Assembly: GCF_900141715.1 (NCBI RefSeq)
Contig: NZ_FQYK01000004.1
Coordinates: forward strand, 303,172-367,171
Reading direction: 5' to 3'
Length of the DNA stretch: 64,000 bases
Source of the DNA: Algibacter luteus
GTDB lineage: Bacteria; Bacteroidota; Bacteroidia; Flavobacteriales; Flavobacteriaceae
The notes beneath the pieces were generated by a model. That model had not been told where the DNA came from. It searched no databases and was given only the letters and a program-made list of their open reading frames with translations. The translations under genes and the position numbers were made by a program. Shown in pieces: positions 48,315 through 57,030 of this stretch. Position 1 is the stretch's first letter, and each line of letters starts with the position of its first letter.

Positions 48315-48322
48315 TATTTTTG
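48315..48322 (+). promoter_or_regulatory. candidate rpsA promoter -7 box
   Basis: TATTTTTG matches TAnnTTTG, and a T-rich TTTTTAGG (48288-48295) lies about 20 bases upstream as a -33 candidate. It predicts a leader of roughly 160 bases before the rpsA ATG. Confidence 0.5.
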
Positions 48323-48325
48323 CAC

Positions 48326-48490
48326 TCCTTTTAGCGAATCGTCGGAAAGATAAAAGGAATGAAACTAAAAAATTATTTAACACTTCTGTATGTTAAACGC
48401 TTAAATTTTCCGAGACATAACAGAATACAAATGCGTTAATAAAGCGTTTTCACAAAGTTGAAATCTCTTTAAAATCGTAAAATTATTTAA
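48326..48490 (+). promoter_or_regulatory. structured 5' leader of rpsA
   Basis: The spacer between the predicted transcription start and rpsA holds two inverted repeats: TCCTTTTA (48326-48333) with TAAAAGGA (48351-48358), and AAACGCTT (48395-48402) with AAGCGTTT (48442-48449). E. coli S1 represses its own mRNA, so an autoregulatory leader is plausible here too, but the structure itself is not one I recognise. The rest of the 48145-48490 gap holds nothing else recognisable. Confidence 0.4.
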
Positions 48491-50323
48491 ATGGCTGAAA
48501 AAGCAAAAAAAGCTGAAGTTGAAGCAACTGAAGCAACAACAGCAGAAGCTCCAGTAGTATCTGAAGCAAAAGCAAACCCTGAAAAATTCTTAAAAGAGTT
48601 TAACTGGCACAATTACCAAGAAGGAATTGATGAGGTTGACGACAAACAATTAAAAGAATTTGAAAAACTAGTAGCAGAAAATTTCGTTGACACTTTAGAT
48701 GACGAAGTAGTAGAAGGAACTGTTGTACACATAACAGATCGTGATGCTATTATTGACATCAATGCAAAATCTGAAGGTGTTATTTCTTTAAACGAATTTC
48801 GTTACAATCCAGACTTAAAAGAAGGAGACAAAGTAGAAGTATTAATTGATGTTCGTGAAGATGCAACAGGACAATTAGTATTATCTCACAGAAAAGCTCG
48901 TGTAATTAAAGCTTGGGACAGAGTTATTAAAGCAAACGAAACTGGTGAAATAGTTAATGGTTTTGTTAAGTGTAGAACTAAAGGTGGTATGATTGTAGAT
49001 GTTTTTGGAATTGAAGCATTCTTACCAGGTTCTCAAATTGACGTTAAACCAATTAGAGATTACGACCAGTACGTAAATAAAACTATGGAATTTAAAGTTG
49101 TAAAAATCAACCACGAATTCAAAAACGTAGTAGTATCTCATAAAGCGCTTATTGAAGCTGATATCGAGATTCAAAAGAAAGAAATTATTGGTCAATTAGA
49201 AAAAGGTCAAGTATTAGAAGGTGTTGTTAAAAACATAACCTCTTACGGTGTATTTATTGATCTTGGTGGTGTTGACGGATTAGTTCATATTACAGATTTA
49301 TCTTGGTCTAGAATTAACCATCCAAATGAGATTGTTGAGTTAGACCAGAAACTTAATGTTGTAATTCTTGATTTTGATGAAAACAAATCTAGAATCCAAT
49401 TAGGTCTTAAACAATTATCTAAACATCCTTGGGAAGCACTTGCTGAAGAGGTGAAAGTTGGTGATAAAGTTAAAGGTAAAGTTGTAGTTATTGCTGATTA
49501 CGGTGCATTTATTGAAGTTGCAGATGGTGTTGAAGGTTTAATTCACGTTTCTGAAATGTCTTGGTCTACGCATTTACGTTCGGCTCAAGATTTCGTTTCT
49601 GTTGGTGATGAAGTTGAAGCTGTTATCTTAACTTTAGATAGAGAAGATCGTAAAATGTCTCTTGGAATTAAGCAATTAAGCGCAGATCCATGGACAGATA
49701 TTACAGGTAAATACCCTGTAGGTTCTAAGCACACAGGTATTGTACGTAACTTTACAAACTTTGGTGTTTTTGTTGAATTAGAAGAAGGTATTGACGGATT
49801 AATTTATATCTCTGATTTGTCATGGACTAAGAAAATCAAGCATCCAAGTGAATTCTGTAATGTAGGTGATAAGTTAGATGTTGTTGTATTAGAATTAGAT
49901 GTTGAAGGACGTAAATTAAGTTTAGGTCATAAACAAACAACTGTAAACCCTTGGGATAAATACGAAACTGAATTCGCTTTAGGAACGACGCATACTGCTG
50001 AACTTTCTGAAATAGTTGATAAAGGTGCTACTGTTGCATTTAACGAAGATATCGTTGCATTTGTACCATCACGTCACTTAGAGAAAGAAGATGGAAGCAC
50101 CCTTAAAAAGGGAGAGACTGCAGAGTTTAAAATCATTGAATTTAACAAAGAATTTAAACGTGTTGTAGCATCTCATACAGCCATCTTTAAAGAAGAAGAA
50201 ATTAAGAATGTAAAAGCAGCTGTTAAGAAAGCGGCAAGTGCTGCTGCTGAAGCTAAACCTACTTTAGGTGATGCTAACGATGCTTTACAAGCTCTTAAAG
50301 ATAAAATGGACGGTAAGAAATAA
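48491..50323 (+). CDS. rpsA: 30S ribosomal protein S1
   Basis: A 610-residue protein with six S1 (OB-fold) repeats beginning near residues 77, 155, 240, 325, 412 and 500, for example SYGVFIDLGGVDGLVHITDL and DYGAFIEVADGVEGLIHVSE. An Ala/Glu-rich N-terminal extension (KAKKAEVEATEATTAEAP) and a Lys/Ala-rich tail lie outside the domains. S1 brings mRNA to the 30S subunit, which matters in a phylum with few Shine-Dalgarno sites. It is preceded by a long structured leader and followed by a terminator. Confidence 0.98.
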   Translation: MAEKAKKAEVEATEATTAEAPVVSEAKANPEKFLKEFNWHNYQEGIDEVDDKQLKEFEKLVAENFVDTLDDEVVEGTVVHITDRDAIIDINAKSEGVISLNEFRYNPDLKEGDKVEVLIDVREDATGQLVLSHRKARVIKAWDRVIKANETGEIVNGFVKCRTKGGMIVDVFGIEAFLPGSQIDVKPIRDYDQYVNKTMEFKVVKINHEFKNVVVSHKALIEADIEIQKKEIIGQLEKGQVLEGVVKNITSYGVFIDLGGVDGLVHITDLSWSRINHPNEIVELDQKLNVVILDFDENKSRIQLGLKQLSKHPWEALAEEVKVGDKVKGKVVVIADYGAFIEVADGVEGLIHVSEMSWSTHLRSAQDFVSVGDEVEAVILTLDREDRKMSLGIKQLSADPWTDITGKYPVGSKHTGIVRNFTNFGVFVELEEGIDGLIYISDLSWTKKIKHPSEFCNVGDKLDVVVLELDVEGRKLSLGHKQTTVNPWDKYETEFALGTTHTAELSEIVDKGATVAFNEDIVAFVPSRHLEKEDGSTLKKGETAEFKIIEFNKEFKRVVASHTAIFKEEEIKNVKAAVKKAASAAAEAKPTLGDANDALQALKDKMDGKK

Positions 50324-50343
50324 TTTTCCCTGTCTAAATAAAT

Positions 50344-50375
50344 AAAAAAGCCTTCAAGAAATTGAAGGCTTTTTT
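50344..50375 (+). terminator. terminator after rpsA
   Basis: AAAAAAGCCTTCAA pairs perfectly with TTGAAGGCTTTTTT around a GAAA tetraloop, 20 bases after the rpsA stop. Confidence 0.92.
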
Positions 50376-50444
50376 AATTCAATAAAATTGATTTGTTACT
50401 ATTTGTATGGTAGTTAAATAATAGCAACTAAGTTTCATGCTACT

Positions 50445-50543
50445 GCGCCAGGGATAGTAATGAAAAGCCCACAGCAAGCCCGATGACAATTGGTAAAGGC
50501 TTGCGAGGACTTGTAATGGATAGCCCGACCCTTTGGGTGGCGC
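50445..50543 (-). repeat. small interspersed inverted-repeat element, copy 2
   Basis: About 99 bases with ends GCGCCA (50445-50450) and TGGCGC (50538-50543) and an inner hairpin GCAAGCC (50474-50480) with GGCTTGC (50498-50504). Read on the minus strand it shares AAGGGTCGGGCT and an ACTATCCCT end with the copy at 29904-29984. It has no coding capacity. Confidence 0.7.
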
Positions 50544-50588
50544 CATAATAAAGAAGAATTTAAGGTTTTTACTTATAAATTTTTACAC

Positions 50589-50596
50589 TACCTTTG
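50589..50596 (+). promoter_or_regulatory. promoter of the pyrR operon
   Basis: TACCTTTG matches TAnnTTTG, with GGTTTTT (50564-50570) about 18 bases upstream as the -33 region. Downstream lies CCAAA-TACG-TTTGG (50601-50614), a small hairpin with a UNCG-type loop, 7 bases before the pyrR ATG. Confidence 0.55.
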
Positions 50597-50621
50597 TACT
50601 CCAAATACGTTTGGATAGTAT

Positions 50622-51161
50622 ATGAGTCAAAAAGTTTTACTTAACGCAAAAGAGGTAAACATCATTCTTCATCGATTGGCTTGTCAACTTATTGAAAAAC
50701 ACAACGACTTTTCTAACACGGTACTAATTGGTTTACAGCCTCGTGGCATTTTTTTAGCTGATAGATTAGCTAAAATTTTAAAGGAAGACTACAAGGTTAA
50801 AAACATTAAATTAGGCTATTTAGACATTACTTTTTATAGAGATGATTTTCGTCGTGGAGAGAAGACACTTGAGGCCAATAAAACAAAAATTAATTTTTTA
50901 GTAGAAGATAAAAATATTGTTTTTATTGATGATGTTTTATATACAGGGCGTAGCATTCGTGCTGCATTAACTGCTATTCAATCGTTTGGGCGACCTAATG
51001 AAATTGAACTATTGACCTTAATAGATCGTCGTTTTAGTAGACATTTACCTATACAGCCAGATTATAGAGGCAGACAGGTTGATGTTATAAATAATGAAAA
51101 AGTGAAAGTAAATTGGATTGAACATGATAAAGAAGATTCAGTTTATTTAATTGAAAAATAA
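50622..51161 (+). CDS. pyrR: bifunctional pyr operon regulator / uracil phosphoribosyltransferase
   Basis: A 179-residue type I phosphoribosyltransferase. The PRPP loop is VFIDDVLYTGRSIRAAL near residue 101; GLQPRGIFLADRLAKIL and LIDRRFSRHLPIQPDYRGRQ match PyrR. In Firmicutes PyrR binds pyr mRNA and responds to UMP; in Bacteroidota it may regulate or simply act in salvage. Its place directly before pyrB supports PyrR identity. No classical PyrR-binding attenuator was seen in the short leader, only a small hairpin. Confidence 0.94.
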   Translation: MSQKVLLNAKEVNIILHRLACQLIEKHNDFSNTVLIGLQPRGIFLADRLAKILKEDYKVKNIKLGYLDITFYRDDFRRGEKTLEANKTKINFLVEDKNIVFIDDVLYTGRSIRAALTAIQSFGRPNEIELLTLIDRRFSRHLPIQPDYRGRQVDVINNEKVKVNWIEHDKEDSVYLIEK

Positions 51162-51169
51162 ATAAATCA

Positions 51170-52099
51170 ATGAGCGAATTAAGTGTGAATCACTTACTTG
51201 GAATAAAGTATCTTAATACACAAGATATCCAACTTATTTTTGAAACTACCGATCATTTTAAAGAAGTGATTAACAGACCCATTAAAAAAGTGCCTTCGCT
51301 AAGAGATATTACTATTGCCAACTTATTTTTTGAAAATTCTACAAGAACCAAATTATCTTTTGAATTAGCTGAAAAACGATTATCTGCTGATGTTATAAAT
51401 TTTTCATCAGCACAATCATCGGTTAAAAAAGGAGAAACGTTAATCGATACAGTTAACAATATCTTATCTATGAAAGTAGATATGGTTGTGATGCGTCACC
51501 CAAATCCTGGTGCTGGTGTCTTTTTATCGAAGCATGTAAATGCCAGTATAATTAACGCCGGAGATGGCGCCCATGAACACCCAACGCAGGCGTTGTTAGA
51601 TTCGTACTCTATTAGAGAAAAACTTGGTGAAGTTAAAGGAAAAAAAGTAGTTATTGTTGGTGATATTTTGCACAGTAGAGTAGCACTTTCTAATATTTTC
51701 GCACTTCAATTACAAGGGGCAGAAGTTATGGTTTGCGGGCCAAAAACCTTAATTCCGAAATATATTGATAAGCTTGGAGTAAAAGTTGAAACAAATTTAC
51801 GTAATGCTTTGAACTGGTGTGATGTAGCAAATATGCTCCGTGTTCAAAATGAGCGTATGGATATTAGTTATTTTCCATCAACAAGAGAATATACACAACA
51901 GTTTGGTGTGAATAAAGATGTACTAAACTCACTTGATAAAGAAATTACCATAATGCACCCAGGTCCAATTAATAGAGGTGTAGAAATTACTAGTGATGTA
52001 GCAGATTCTAATCAGTCTATTATTCTAGAACAAGTACAAAATGGTGTAGCCATAAGAATGGCTGTTATTTATTTATTAGCATCAAAAATAAAACAATAG
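51170..52099 (+). CDS. pyrB: aspartate carbamoyltransferase catalytic subunit
   Basis: A 309-residue enzyme that makes carbamoyl-aspartate in pyrimidine synthesis. The carbamoyl-phosphate motif FFENSTRTKLSFELAE is near residue 54, with DGAHEHPTQALLDSY and MHPGPINRGVEI further on. It lies 8 bases after pyrR. No regulatory chain gene (pyrI) follows, so the enzyme is probably the class C trimer type. Confidence 0.97.
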   Translation: MSELSVNHLLGIKYLNTQDIQLIFETTDHFKEVINRPIKKVPSLRDITIANLFFENSTRTKLSFELAEKRLSADVINFSSAQSSVKKGETLIDTVNNILSMKVDMVVMRHPNPGAGVFLSKHVNASIINAGDGAHEHPTQALLDSYSIREKLGEVKGKKVVIVGDILHSRVALSNIFALQLQGAEVMVCGPKTLIPKYIDKLGVKVETNLRNALNWCDVANMLRVQNERMDISYFPSTREYTQQFGVNKDVLNSLDKEITIMHPGPINRGVEITSDVADSNQSIILEQVQNGVAIRMAVIYLLASKIKQ

Positions 52100-52102
52100 A
52101 TT

Positions 52103-52435
52103 ATGATCGTTGATCAAAAAGAAGGTACTACTATAATCACTCAAGAAAAAGCATCGATTATAGAGTTAGTAAAAAAGCTTCAGGTATTATATCCGAAGTA
52201 TAAAAATGATAATATCATTATTGTTTTAACAACTTTAGATTTACTTAAAAAAACGGATGTCGCGGAGTTTTTAGAAGTTTCAAATACCCATCGAGGTGAC
52301 AAACATTCTTTTGTTATCGTTTCTGATAAAATTGATCTAGATGTTGTACCAGAAGCACTTATTGTTGTTCCAACAATTCAAGAGGCTTACGATATTATTG
52401 AAATGGAAGATATGGAACGTGATTTAGGGTTTTAA
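52103..52435 (+). CDS. conserved hypothetical protein, STAS-like pattern
   Basis: A 110-residue cytoplasmic protein that I cannot assign with confidence. The alternating strands and helices (GTTIITQEKASIIELVKKLQ, NDNIIIVLTTLDLLKKTDV, HSFVIVSDKID) and the end IVVPTIQEAYDIIEMED resemble a STAS/anti-anti-sigma fold. It is 3 bases after pyrB and 3 before the next gene. Copies beside rnz are sometimes labelled ribonuclease Z, but there is no metallo-hydrolase motif. Confidence 0.65.
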   Translation: MIVDQKEGTTIITQEKASIIELVKKLQVLYPKYKNDNIIIVLTTLDLLKKTDVAEFLEVSNTHRGDKHSFVIVSDKIDLDVVPEALIVVPTIQEAYDIIEMEDMERDLGF

Positions 52436-52438
52436 AAC

Positions 52439-52909
52439 ATGACAGTATATCATCTTGCCCAAGTAAATATTGCAAAACGACTAGCACCAATGGATGATCC
52501 CATAATGCAAGATTTTGTTGATAATTTAGATAAAATCAATGCCATTGCTGATGTGAGTGATGGGTTTATATGGCGCTTAAAAGATGAAGATAAAGATGAA
52601 GCCGCCGCTGTTTTCCAAGATCATTCGTTAATCATCAATATGTCGGTTTGGACCGATATGGATGCGCTTTTTAAATACACCTATCATTCAGGACATATTG
52701 AAGTTTTTAAACGAAAAAAAGAATGGTTTAGTAAAATGAAAATGCTCCATATGGCATTTTGGTATGTACCAGAAGGGTATGAGCCAACCTTCCAGGACGC
52801 AAAAGACCGATTAGATTATATTAATACTCACGGCGAAACGCCTTTTGCGTTTTCGTTTAAAAGCAAATTTACTAAGCAAGACGCCATAAACTATAAACAG
52901 CTTACATAA
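52439..52909 (+). CDS. DUF3291-type protein
   Basis: A 156-residue protein. The start MTVYHLAQVNIAKRLAPMDD, with GFIWRLKDED and the centre VWTDMDALFKYTYHSGH, matches DUF3291 proteins, which have a dimeric alpha/beta-barrel look similar to monooxygenases that act on small ligands. No function is known. It shares the pyrR-pyrB-rnz transcript, with its stop overlapping the rnz start by one base (TAATG). Confidence 0.8.
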   Translation: MTVYHLAQVNIAKRLAPMDDPIMQDFVDNLDKINAIADVSDGFIWRLKDEDKDEAAAVFQDHSLIINMSVWTDMDALFKYTYHSGHIEVFKRKKEWFSKMKMLHMAFWYVPEGYEPTFQDAKDRLDYINTHGETPFAFSFKSKFTKQDAINYKQLT

Positions 52910-53814
52910 TGAAACTCTCTATTTTAGGCTGTTACAGCGCCACACCGCGCACATTAAATAATACAACCTCACAAGTATTAGAAATTAATAACCACATGTT
53001 TTTAATTGATTGTGGTGAAGGTACTCAGGTGCAATTGCGTAAACATAAAATTAAGTTTAATCGGATTAAGCATATTTTTATTTCGCATTTACATGGCGAT
53101 CACTTTTTTGGTTTGGTAGGCTTAATTTCAACATTTAGATTGTTAACTCGCGAAACCGATTTACATATTTATGGCCCTAAGGGCATCAAAGAAATTGTGA
53201 CGCTTCAAATGAAATTAGCCGATTCTTGGACAAATTATAATTTAATTTTTCATGAGTTGACATCAACTAAATCTGAATTGATTTTTGAAGATGAAAAGGT
53301 AGAAGTGCATACCATTCCATTAAATCATAGAGTTTATACGAATGGTTTTCTATTTAAAGAAAAAGAAGGCTTACGTAAATTAGATATCAATGCAGTAGAA
53401 AAGGCCAAAATAAATGTAGCTTATTATAGAAAACTTACTCAAGGGTTTGATGTAGAAAATGAAGAAGGAGAATTGATTAAAAATGAAACTGTAACATTTC
53501 CCGGAGCCAAACCCAAGAGTTATGCGTTTTGTAGTGATACGATGTATAAAGAAGATATTATACCAATTATACAAGATGCAGATGTGTTGTATCACGAATC
53601 TACATTCTTAGAACAACATGCACATTTAGCTGTTAGAACCAAACATTCCACAGCAAAAGAAGCCGCTAGAATTGCAAAAAAAGCTCAAGTAAGAACACTT
53701 ATATTGGGACATTATTCTACAAGATACGATGGGATAGAAGGCTTTAAAAAAGAAGCGCTTAGCGTTTTTGAGAATGTGGAGTTAGCTGAAGATGGCAAAA
53801 CTTTCGACTTTTAA
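52909..53814 (+). CDS. rnz: ribonuclease Z
   Basis: A 301-residue metallo-beta-lactamase-fold nuclease that trims tRNA 3' ends. The zinc motif HLHGDH is at 60-65, and FLIDCGEGTQVQL and FCSDTMYKED provide further ligands. HLAVRTKHSTAKEAARIA and LILGHYSTRY complete the family pattern. It is the last gene of the five-gene pyrR unit. Confidence 0.97.
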   Translation: MKLSILGCYSATPRTLNNTTSQVLEINNHMFLIDCGEGTQVQLRKHKIKFNRIKHIFISHLHGDHFFGLVGLISTFRLLTRETDLHIYGPKGIKEIVTLQMKLADSWTNYNLIFHELTSTKSELIFEDEKVEVHTIPLNHRVYTNGFLFKEKEGLRKLDINAVEKAKINVAYYRKLTQGFDVENEEGELIKNETVTFPGAKPKSYAFCSDTMYKEDIIPIIQDADVLYHESTFLEQHAHLAVRTKHSTAKEAARIAKKAQVRTLILGHYSTRYDGIEGFKKEALSVFENVELAEDGKTFDF

Positions 53815-53884
53815 TCAAGGCAATAAGTGTAAAAGATGGATGTAAAAGTTAACTTAAATAAGTAAACTACATCTATAGCCATTT

Positions 53885-54313
53885 TTAACGCTGTTCACAA
53901 AAGTCTTTAAACCTTTCAAGCCATTTATCAACCTGTTTTTTAAATAATGATGGAAATAGTTTCGCAATAAGCTTCACAACAAATCCTTTTAACTCTGTAT
54001 ACTCAATTTCTGATGTTAATCTGGTTTCACAATCGTTTATGGCCACAAAGTTACATAGCATTGTGTTCGACATGTTTTTATGTTCATATCTAGCATAAAA
54101 TGAATGAGGCAAATTGTTTTCTATAATCGTTTCCAATAAATCGAATTTTTTATAAATTAACTTAGACTTAGATCCTGCTTGACCCTTTTCACCGCTAAGA
54201 TGCTCTATTTTAACAAATCCCTTCTGTGAATATTTTAATGCTTCAGGGGCTTCGAAACACGCCGCTACCACTTCAATAGGTTTCAAAATATGGATGTCGC
54301 AGTTAAATTTCAT
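53885..54313 (-). CDS. SRPBCC-family protein
   Basis: A 142-residue START/Bet v1-like lipid- or ligand-binding protein. The opening MKFNCDIHILKPIEVVAACFE and the terminal helix KQVDKWLERFKDFCEQR fit the polyketide-cyclase/SRPBCC pattern. The ligand is unknown. It is divergent from pdxH. Confidence 0.8.
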   Translation of the reverse strand: MKFNCDIHILKPIEVVAACFEAPEALKYSQKGFVKIEHLSGEKGQAGSKSKLIYKKFDLLETIIENNLPHSFYARYEHKNMSNTMLCNFVAINDCETRLTSEIEYTELKGFVVKLIAKLFPSLFKKQVDKWLERFKDFCEQR

Positions 54314-54386
54314 AGTCTAATATTTTCTTAAAGATATTAAAAATTTCTTTCTACATTATTTTAAAAAACCCGTAAATTGCAACAGT

Positions 54387-55034
54387 ATGGAAAAGGATTT
54401 AAGTCATTATAGAAAGTCTTACGAGAAAAGTGAACTACTTTTAAGTGAAGTACCTGAAAACCCAATGGAATTATTTCAAAAGTGGTTTTATGAAATAGAC
54501 AGTCATTTTACTGAAGATGAAACTAATGCCATGACTCTTGCAACGATAGGGCTTGACGGTTTTCCAAAGAGTAGGGTGGTGTTACTTAAAAAATACACTT
54601 ACGAAGGCTTTATTTTTTACACAAATTACAATAGCGAAAAAGGCAAAGCCATAGAAGCCAATCCAAACGTATGTTTATCTTTTTTCTGGCATGGTGCTGA
54701 ACGCCAAATTATCATTAAGGGACAAGCTGAAAAAATCTCTGAAAATTTAAGCGATGGTTATTTTGAATCTCGACCTCGAGGCAGTCAATTAGGTGCGCTT
54801 GTTTCATACCAGAGCGATGTTGTATTGGACAGACAATCACTTGAAAAAAGGCTCTTAGAATTAGAAGCTGAGTACGAAGGCAAAGAAATACCTAGACCAA
54901 AACATTGGGGTGGCTTTATCGTAAAACCTGTTGAAATTGAATTTTGGCAAGGTAGACCAAATAGACTTCATGATCGAATTCGATATCAACTTCAGAGAGA
55001 CTATAATTGGCTCATAAATCGATTATCTCCATAA
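54387..55034 (+). CDS. pdxH: pyridoxamine 5'-phosphate oxidase
   Basis: A 215-residue FMN enzyme that makes pyridoxal 5'-phosphate. Family motifs are AMTLATIGLDGFPKSRVVLL, GFIFYTNYNSEKGKAIEANP and the C-terminal FWQGRPNRLHDRIRYQLQRD. Length and ends are normal. Confidence 0.97.
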   Translation: MEKDLSHYRKSYEKSELLLSEVPENPMELFQKWFYEIDSHFTEDETNAMTLATIGLDGFPKSRVVLLKKYTYEGFIFYTNYNSEKGKAIEANPNVCLSFFWHGAERQIIIKGQAEKISENLSDGYFESRPRGSQLGALVSYQSDVVLDRQSLEKRLLELEAEYEGKEIPRPKHWGGFIVKPVEIEFWQGRPNRLHDRIRYQLQRDYNWLINRLSP

Positions 55035-55199
55035 AAATCAGACGAAATACTTATTAATTACTTTCTAAATTGCATTTTAACGATTAAAAACATATTTAAT
55101 CGATGAGTGACATGTTTTTAATCGATTTTAACATTTCCTTAACATTCACTTCGGGTTAGTCTGCTAATTTTACAGAACCAAATCTAAAATGCTTAACCT

Positions 55200-55697
55200 A
55201 TGAAGCTACTTACCAAGCTGCCTGTATTGGCATTGTTGGCTGTGTTTACTTTGTCTTCTTGTACAACAGATAACCTTAGTGATAAAGCCGAAGCGATAGA
55301 ATTAAGTCTTGTTGCGAAAGAAGCAAAATCTATTGAAGTAGAAATATTAGAACTTATAAATAATCACAGATTATCTGAGGGGTTAAACCCATTACAAGAA
55401 ATGGATATTGTAAAATCTGTAGCCTTTAGTCATACCGATTATATGGTTGACAATGATGAAGTTTCTCATCATAATTTTTACACAAGAAGTAATTATTTAA
55501 AATCTAATGCTGGCGCAAAGTCTGTTTCAGAAAATGTAGCCTTTGGTTATAGTTCTGCTGAATCTGTAGTAAGGGCATGGATTAAAAGTGAAGCTCATAA
55601 AGAAAATTTAGAAGGAGACTACACTAATTTTGATGTATCAGCAGAAAAAAATGCCGATGGTAGATGGTATTATACCAATATTTTCATAAAAAAATAA
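55200..55697 (+). CDS. CAP-domain (SCP-like) lipoprotein
   Basis: A 165-residue exported protein. The lipobox VFTLSSCTTDN predicts lipidation at about C21. The CAP domain follows: ILELINNHRLSEGLNPLQEM, AFSHTDYMVDNDEVSHHNF, KSVSENVAFGYSSAESVVRA and AHKENLEGDYTNFDVSAEKN. The conserved His/Glu pair is present. Bacterial CAP proteins are secreted and of uncertain function. Confidence 0.88.
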   Translation: MKLLTKLPVLALLAVFTLSSCTTDNLSDKAEAIELSLVAKEAKSIEVEILELINNHRLSEGLNPLQEMDIVKSVAFSHTDYMVDNDEVSHHNFYTRSNYLKSNAGAKSVSENVAFGYSSAESVVRAWIKSEAHKENLEGDYTNFDVSAEKNADGRWYYTNIFIKK

Positions 55698-55818
55698 TAG
55701 TGTTTAAAATTATATTAAACACTTATAAAGAATAACCGTGAATAGTACTGATTAATAGCTTAAGATGAAAATTTATCGGTTATATAATAATTTAATTATT
55801 ATTAATTTAACTTTAGGA

Positions 55819-55846
55819 AAAAATCCTCTCTAACGAGAGGATTTTT
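55819..55846. terminator. Rho-independent terminator downstream of the CAP gene
   Basis: AAAAATCCTCTC pairs with GAGAGGATTTTT around TAAC, followed by ATTTTT. The A and T runs on both sides would allow use from either strand. Confidence 0.85.
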
Positions 55847-56070
55847 ATTTTTATATCGAATACGGCAGTGAATAGATGCCCTTTCTTATTTATCTTAATA
55901 AATAAATTGATACAACTTGAAACCTTTTAAAATTGTATTCTTTCGCTTTTATCATTACTTCAGGCTAGATAAAATGCTCGTCAATTGAATTGAGATACCT
56001 TTTGGTATATCCTCAAATCTATAATAAACCTCCAATTTAAAATGTATTAACCGCTACATTGATAAACTAA

Positions 56071-56112
56071 AAAAACCTTTAAAACAAGTAATAACTTGTT
56101 TTAAAGGTTTTT
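56071..56112. terminator. bidirectional terminator, 19-bp perfect stem
   Basis: AAAAACCTTTAAAACAAGT and ACTTGTTTTAAAGGTTTTT pair without mismatch around AATA. It lies between the converging CAP and sorting-domain genes. Confidence 0.88.
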
Positions 56113-56195
56113 AATATTTTATTAATAATAAGAGTATTGTAACTTAAAAATACTCTCTGGGGTATACAACACTAAGAATAAAATAATATACCTTC

Positions 56196-56936
56196 CTATT
56201 TTTTAATAATTCTTTTGGTTATTGATTCTTTATCAGTATTAATTTGAAGAATATATACTCCGCTCTTAAATTTTCTAAAATCAATTTTATTGTCATTAGT
56301 TTCAGATACTAACTGACCTAAACTATTGTAAACTCTTGCAGACATTATATTTTCAGCTTTATCAATGTAAAGCAAATCGTTTACAGGATTCGGATAAACA
56401 TGAACGTCTTGTAATGCAAATTTATTAGCTGATAAAGTAGTACTAGAAACTATTAAATCATCAAAACCTATAACAAATTGAGCGTTAGAGCCAGTTACTA
56501 TAAATGATGTTACACCAGTCCAATTCAAATTTACCGTTCCTCCTGAATACCCAGTTTGCACGACCGCTGAGTTACTACCTCCAGTAGGTGTGAATGTCAA
56601 GGTTATTGGTGGACCAGTCACCGCGATAATTGATGTAATATCTACAGCTTCACTAAAACTAAATACTAAATCGGTGCTAGGAGTAGAGGGTTCAGAACTA
56701 TCAATTGAACTAGAAATAACATTGCCAGTAGAACCATCTTGTGCGGCACCGCTAGCTACACCTACAGAGTTAAAACCTGCAATAGTAAATGTTGTGGTAA
56801 TTCCATCAATGGTTTGAGTAACATTATCACCATTGTCTATTGGAGCAGCTGTGGTAGCATCCCAATCAAATGTTGTTTGTGCTTTTAATGTAGCTATTAT
56901 AAAAAAAGCAATAATAAATGTAATTTTTTTAATCAT
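56196..56936 (-). CDS. secreted protein with T9SS type A sorting domain
   Basis: A 246-residue exported protein with a signal peptide (ITFIIAFFIIATLKAQ). A beta-rich domain (~20-165) has no motif I recognise. The last ~75 residues are a Por-secretion-tail type A sorting domain: VHVYPNPVNDLLYIDKAEN, SARVYNSLGQLVSE and SGVYILQINTDKESITKRII. The tail sends it through the type IX system to the surface or medium. It lies 94 bases downstream of the OmpA pair on the same strand. Confidence 0.88.
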   Translation of the reverse strand: MIKKITFIIAFFIIATLKAQTTFDWDATTAAPIDNGDNVTQTIDGITTTFTIAGFNSVGVASGAAQDGSTGNVISSSIDSSEPSTPSTDLVFSFSEAVDITSIIAVTGPPITLTFTPTGGSNSAVVQTGYSGGTVNLNWTGVTSFIVTGSNAQFVIGFDDLIVSSTTLSANKFALQDVHVYPNPVNDLLYIDKAENIMSARVYNSLGQLVSETNDNKIDFRKFKSGVYILQINTDKESITKRIIKK

Positions 56937-57030
56937 ATTTTAATGTAGTATTAATTAGTTAGGTTTCCTTATGTACTGAGAATTAAATCAATATATAAAG
57001 TTAGTGATTTAATTTTTTATTGGATTGGTT

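Larger units (their letters stand above)
55698..56195. other. intergenic region with three hairpins
   Basis: This 498-base gap holds AGTGTTTAA/TTAAACACT (55699-55723, no T run) and the two terminators listed separately. Between 55850 and 56070 I see nothing coding or repeated beyond a small ATACC-TTTT-GGTAT hairpin. Confidence 0.6.

Noticed and set aside
55699..55723. Terminator directly after the CAP gene
   Set aside because: The stem is perfect but AT-only and lacks a following T run. The stronger terminator is at 55819-55846.
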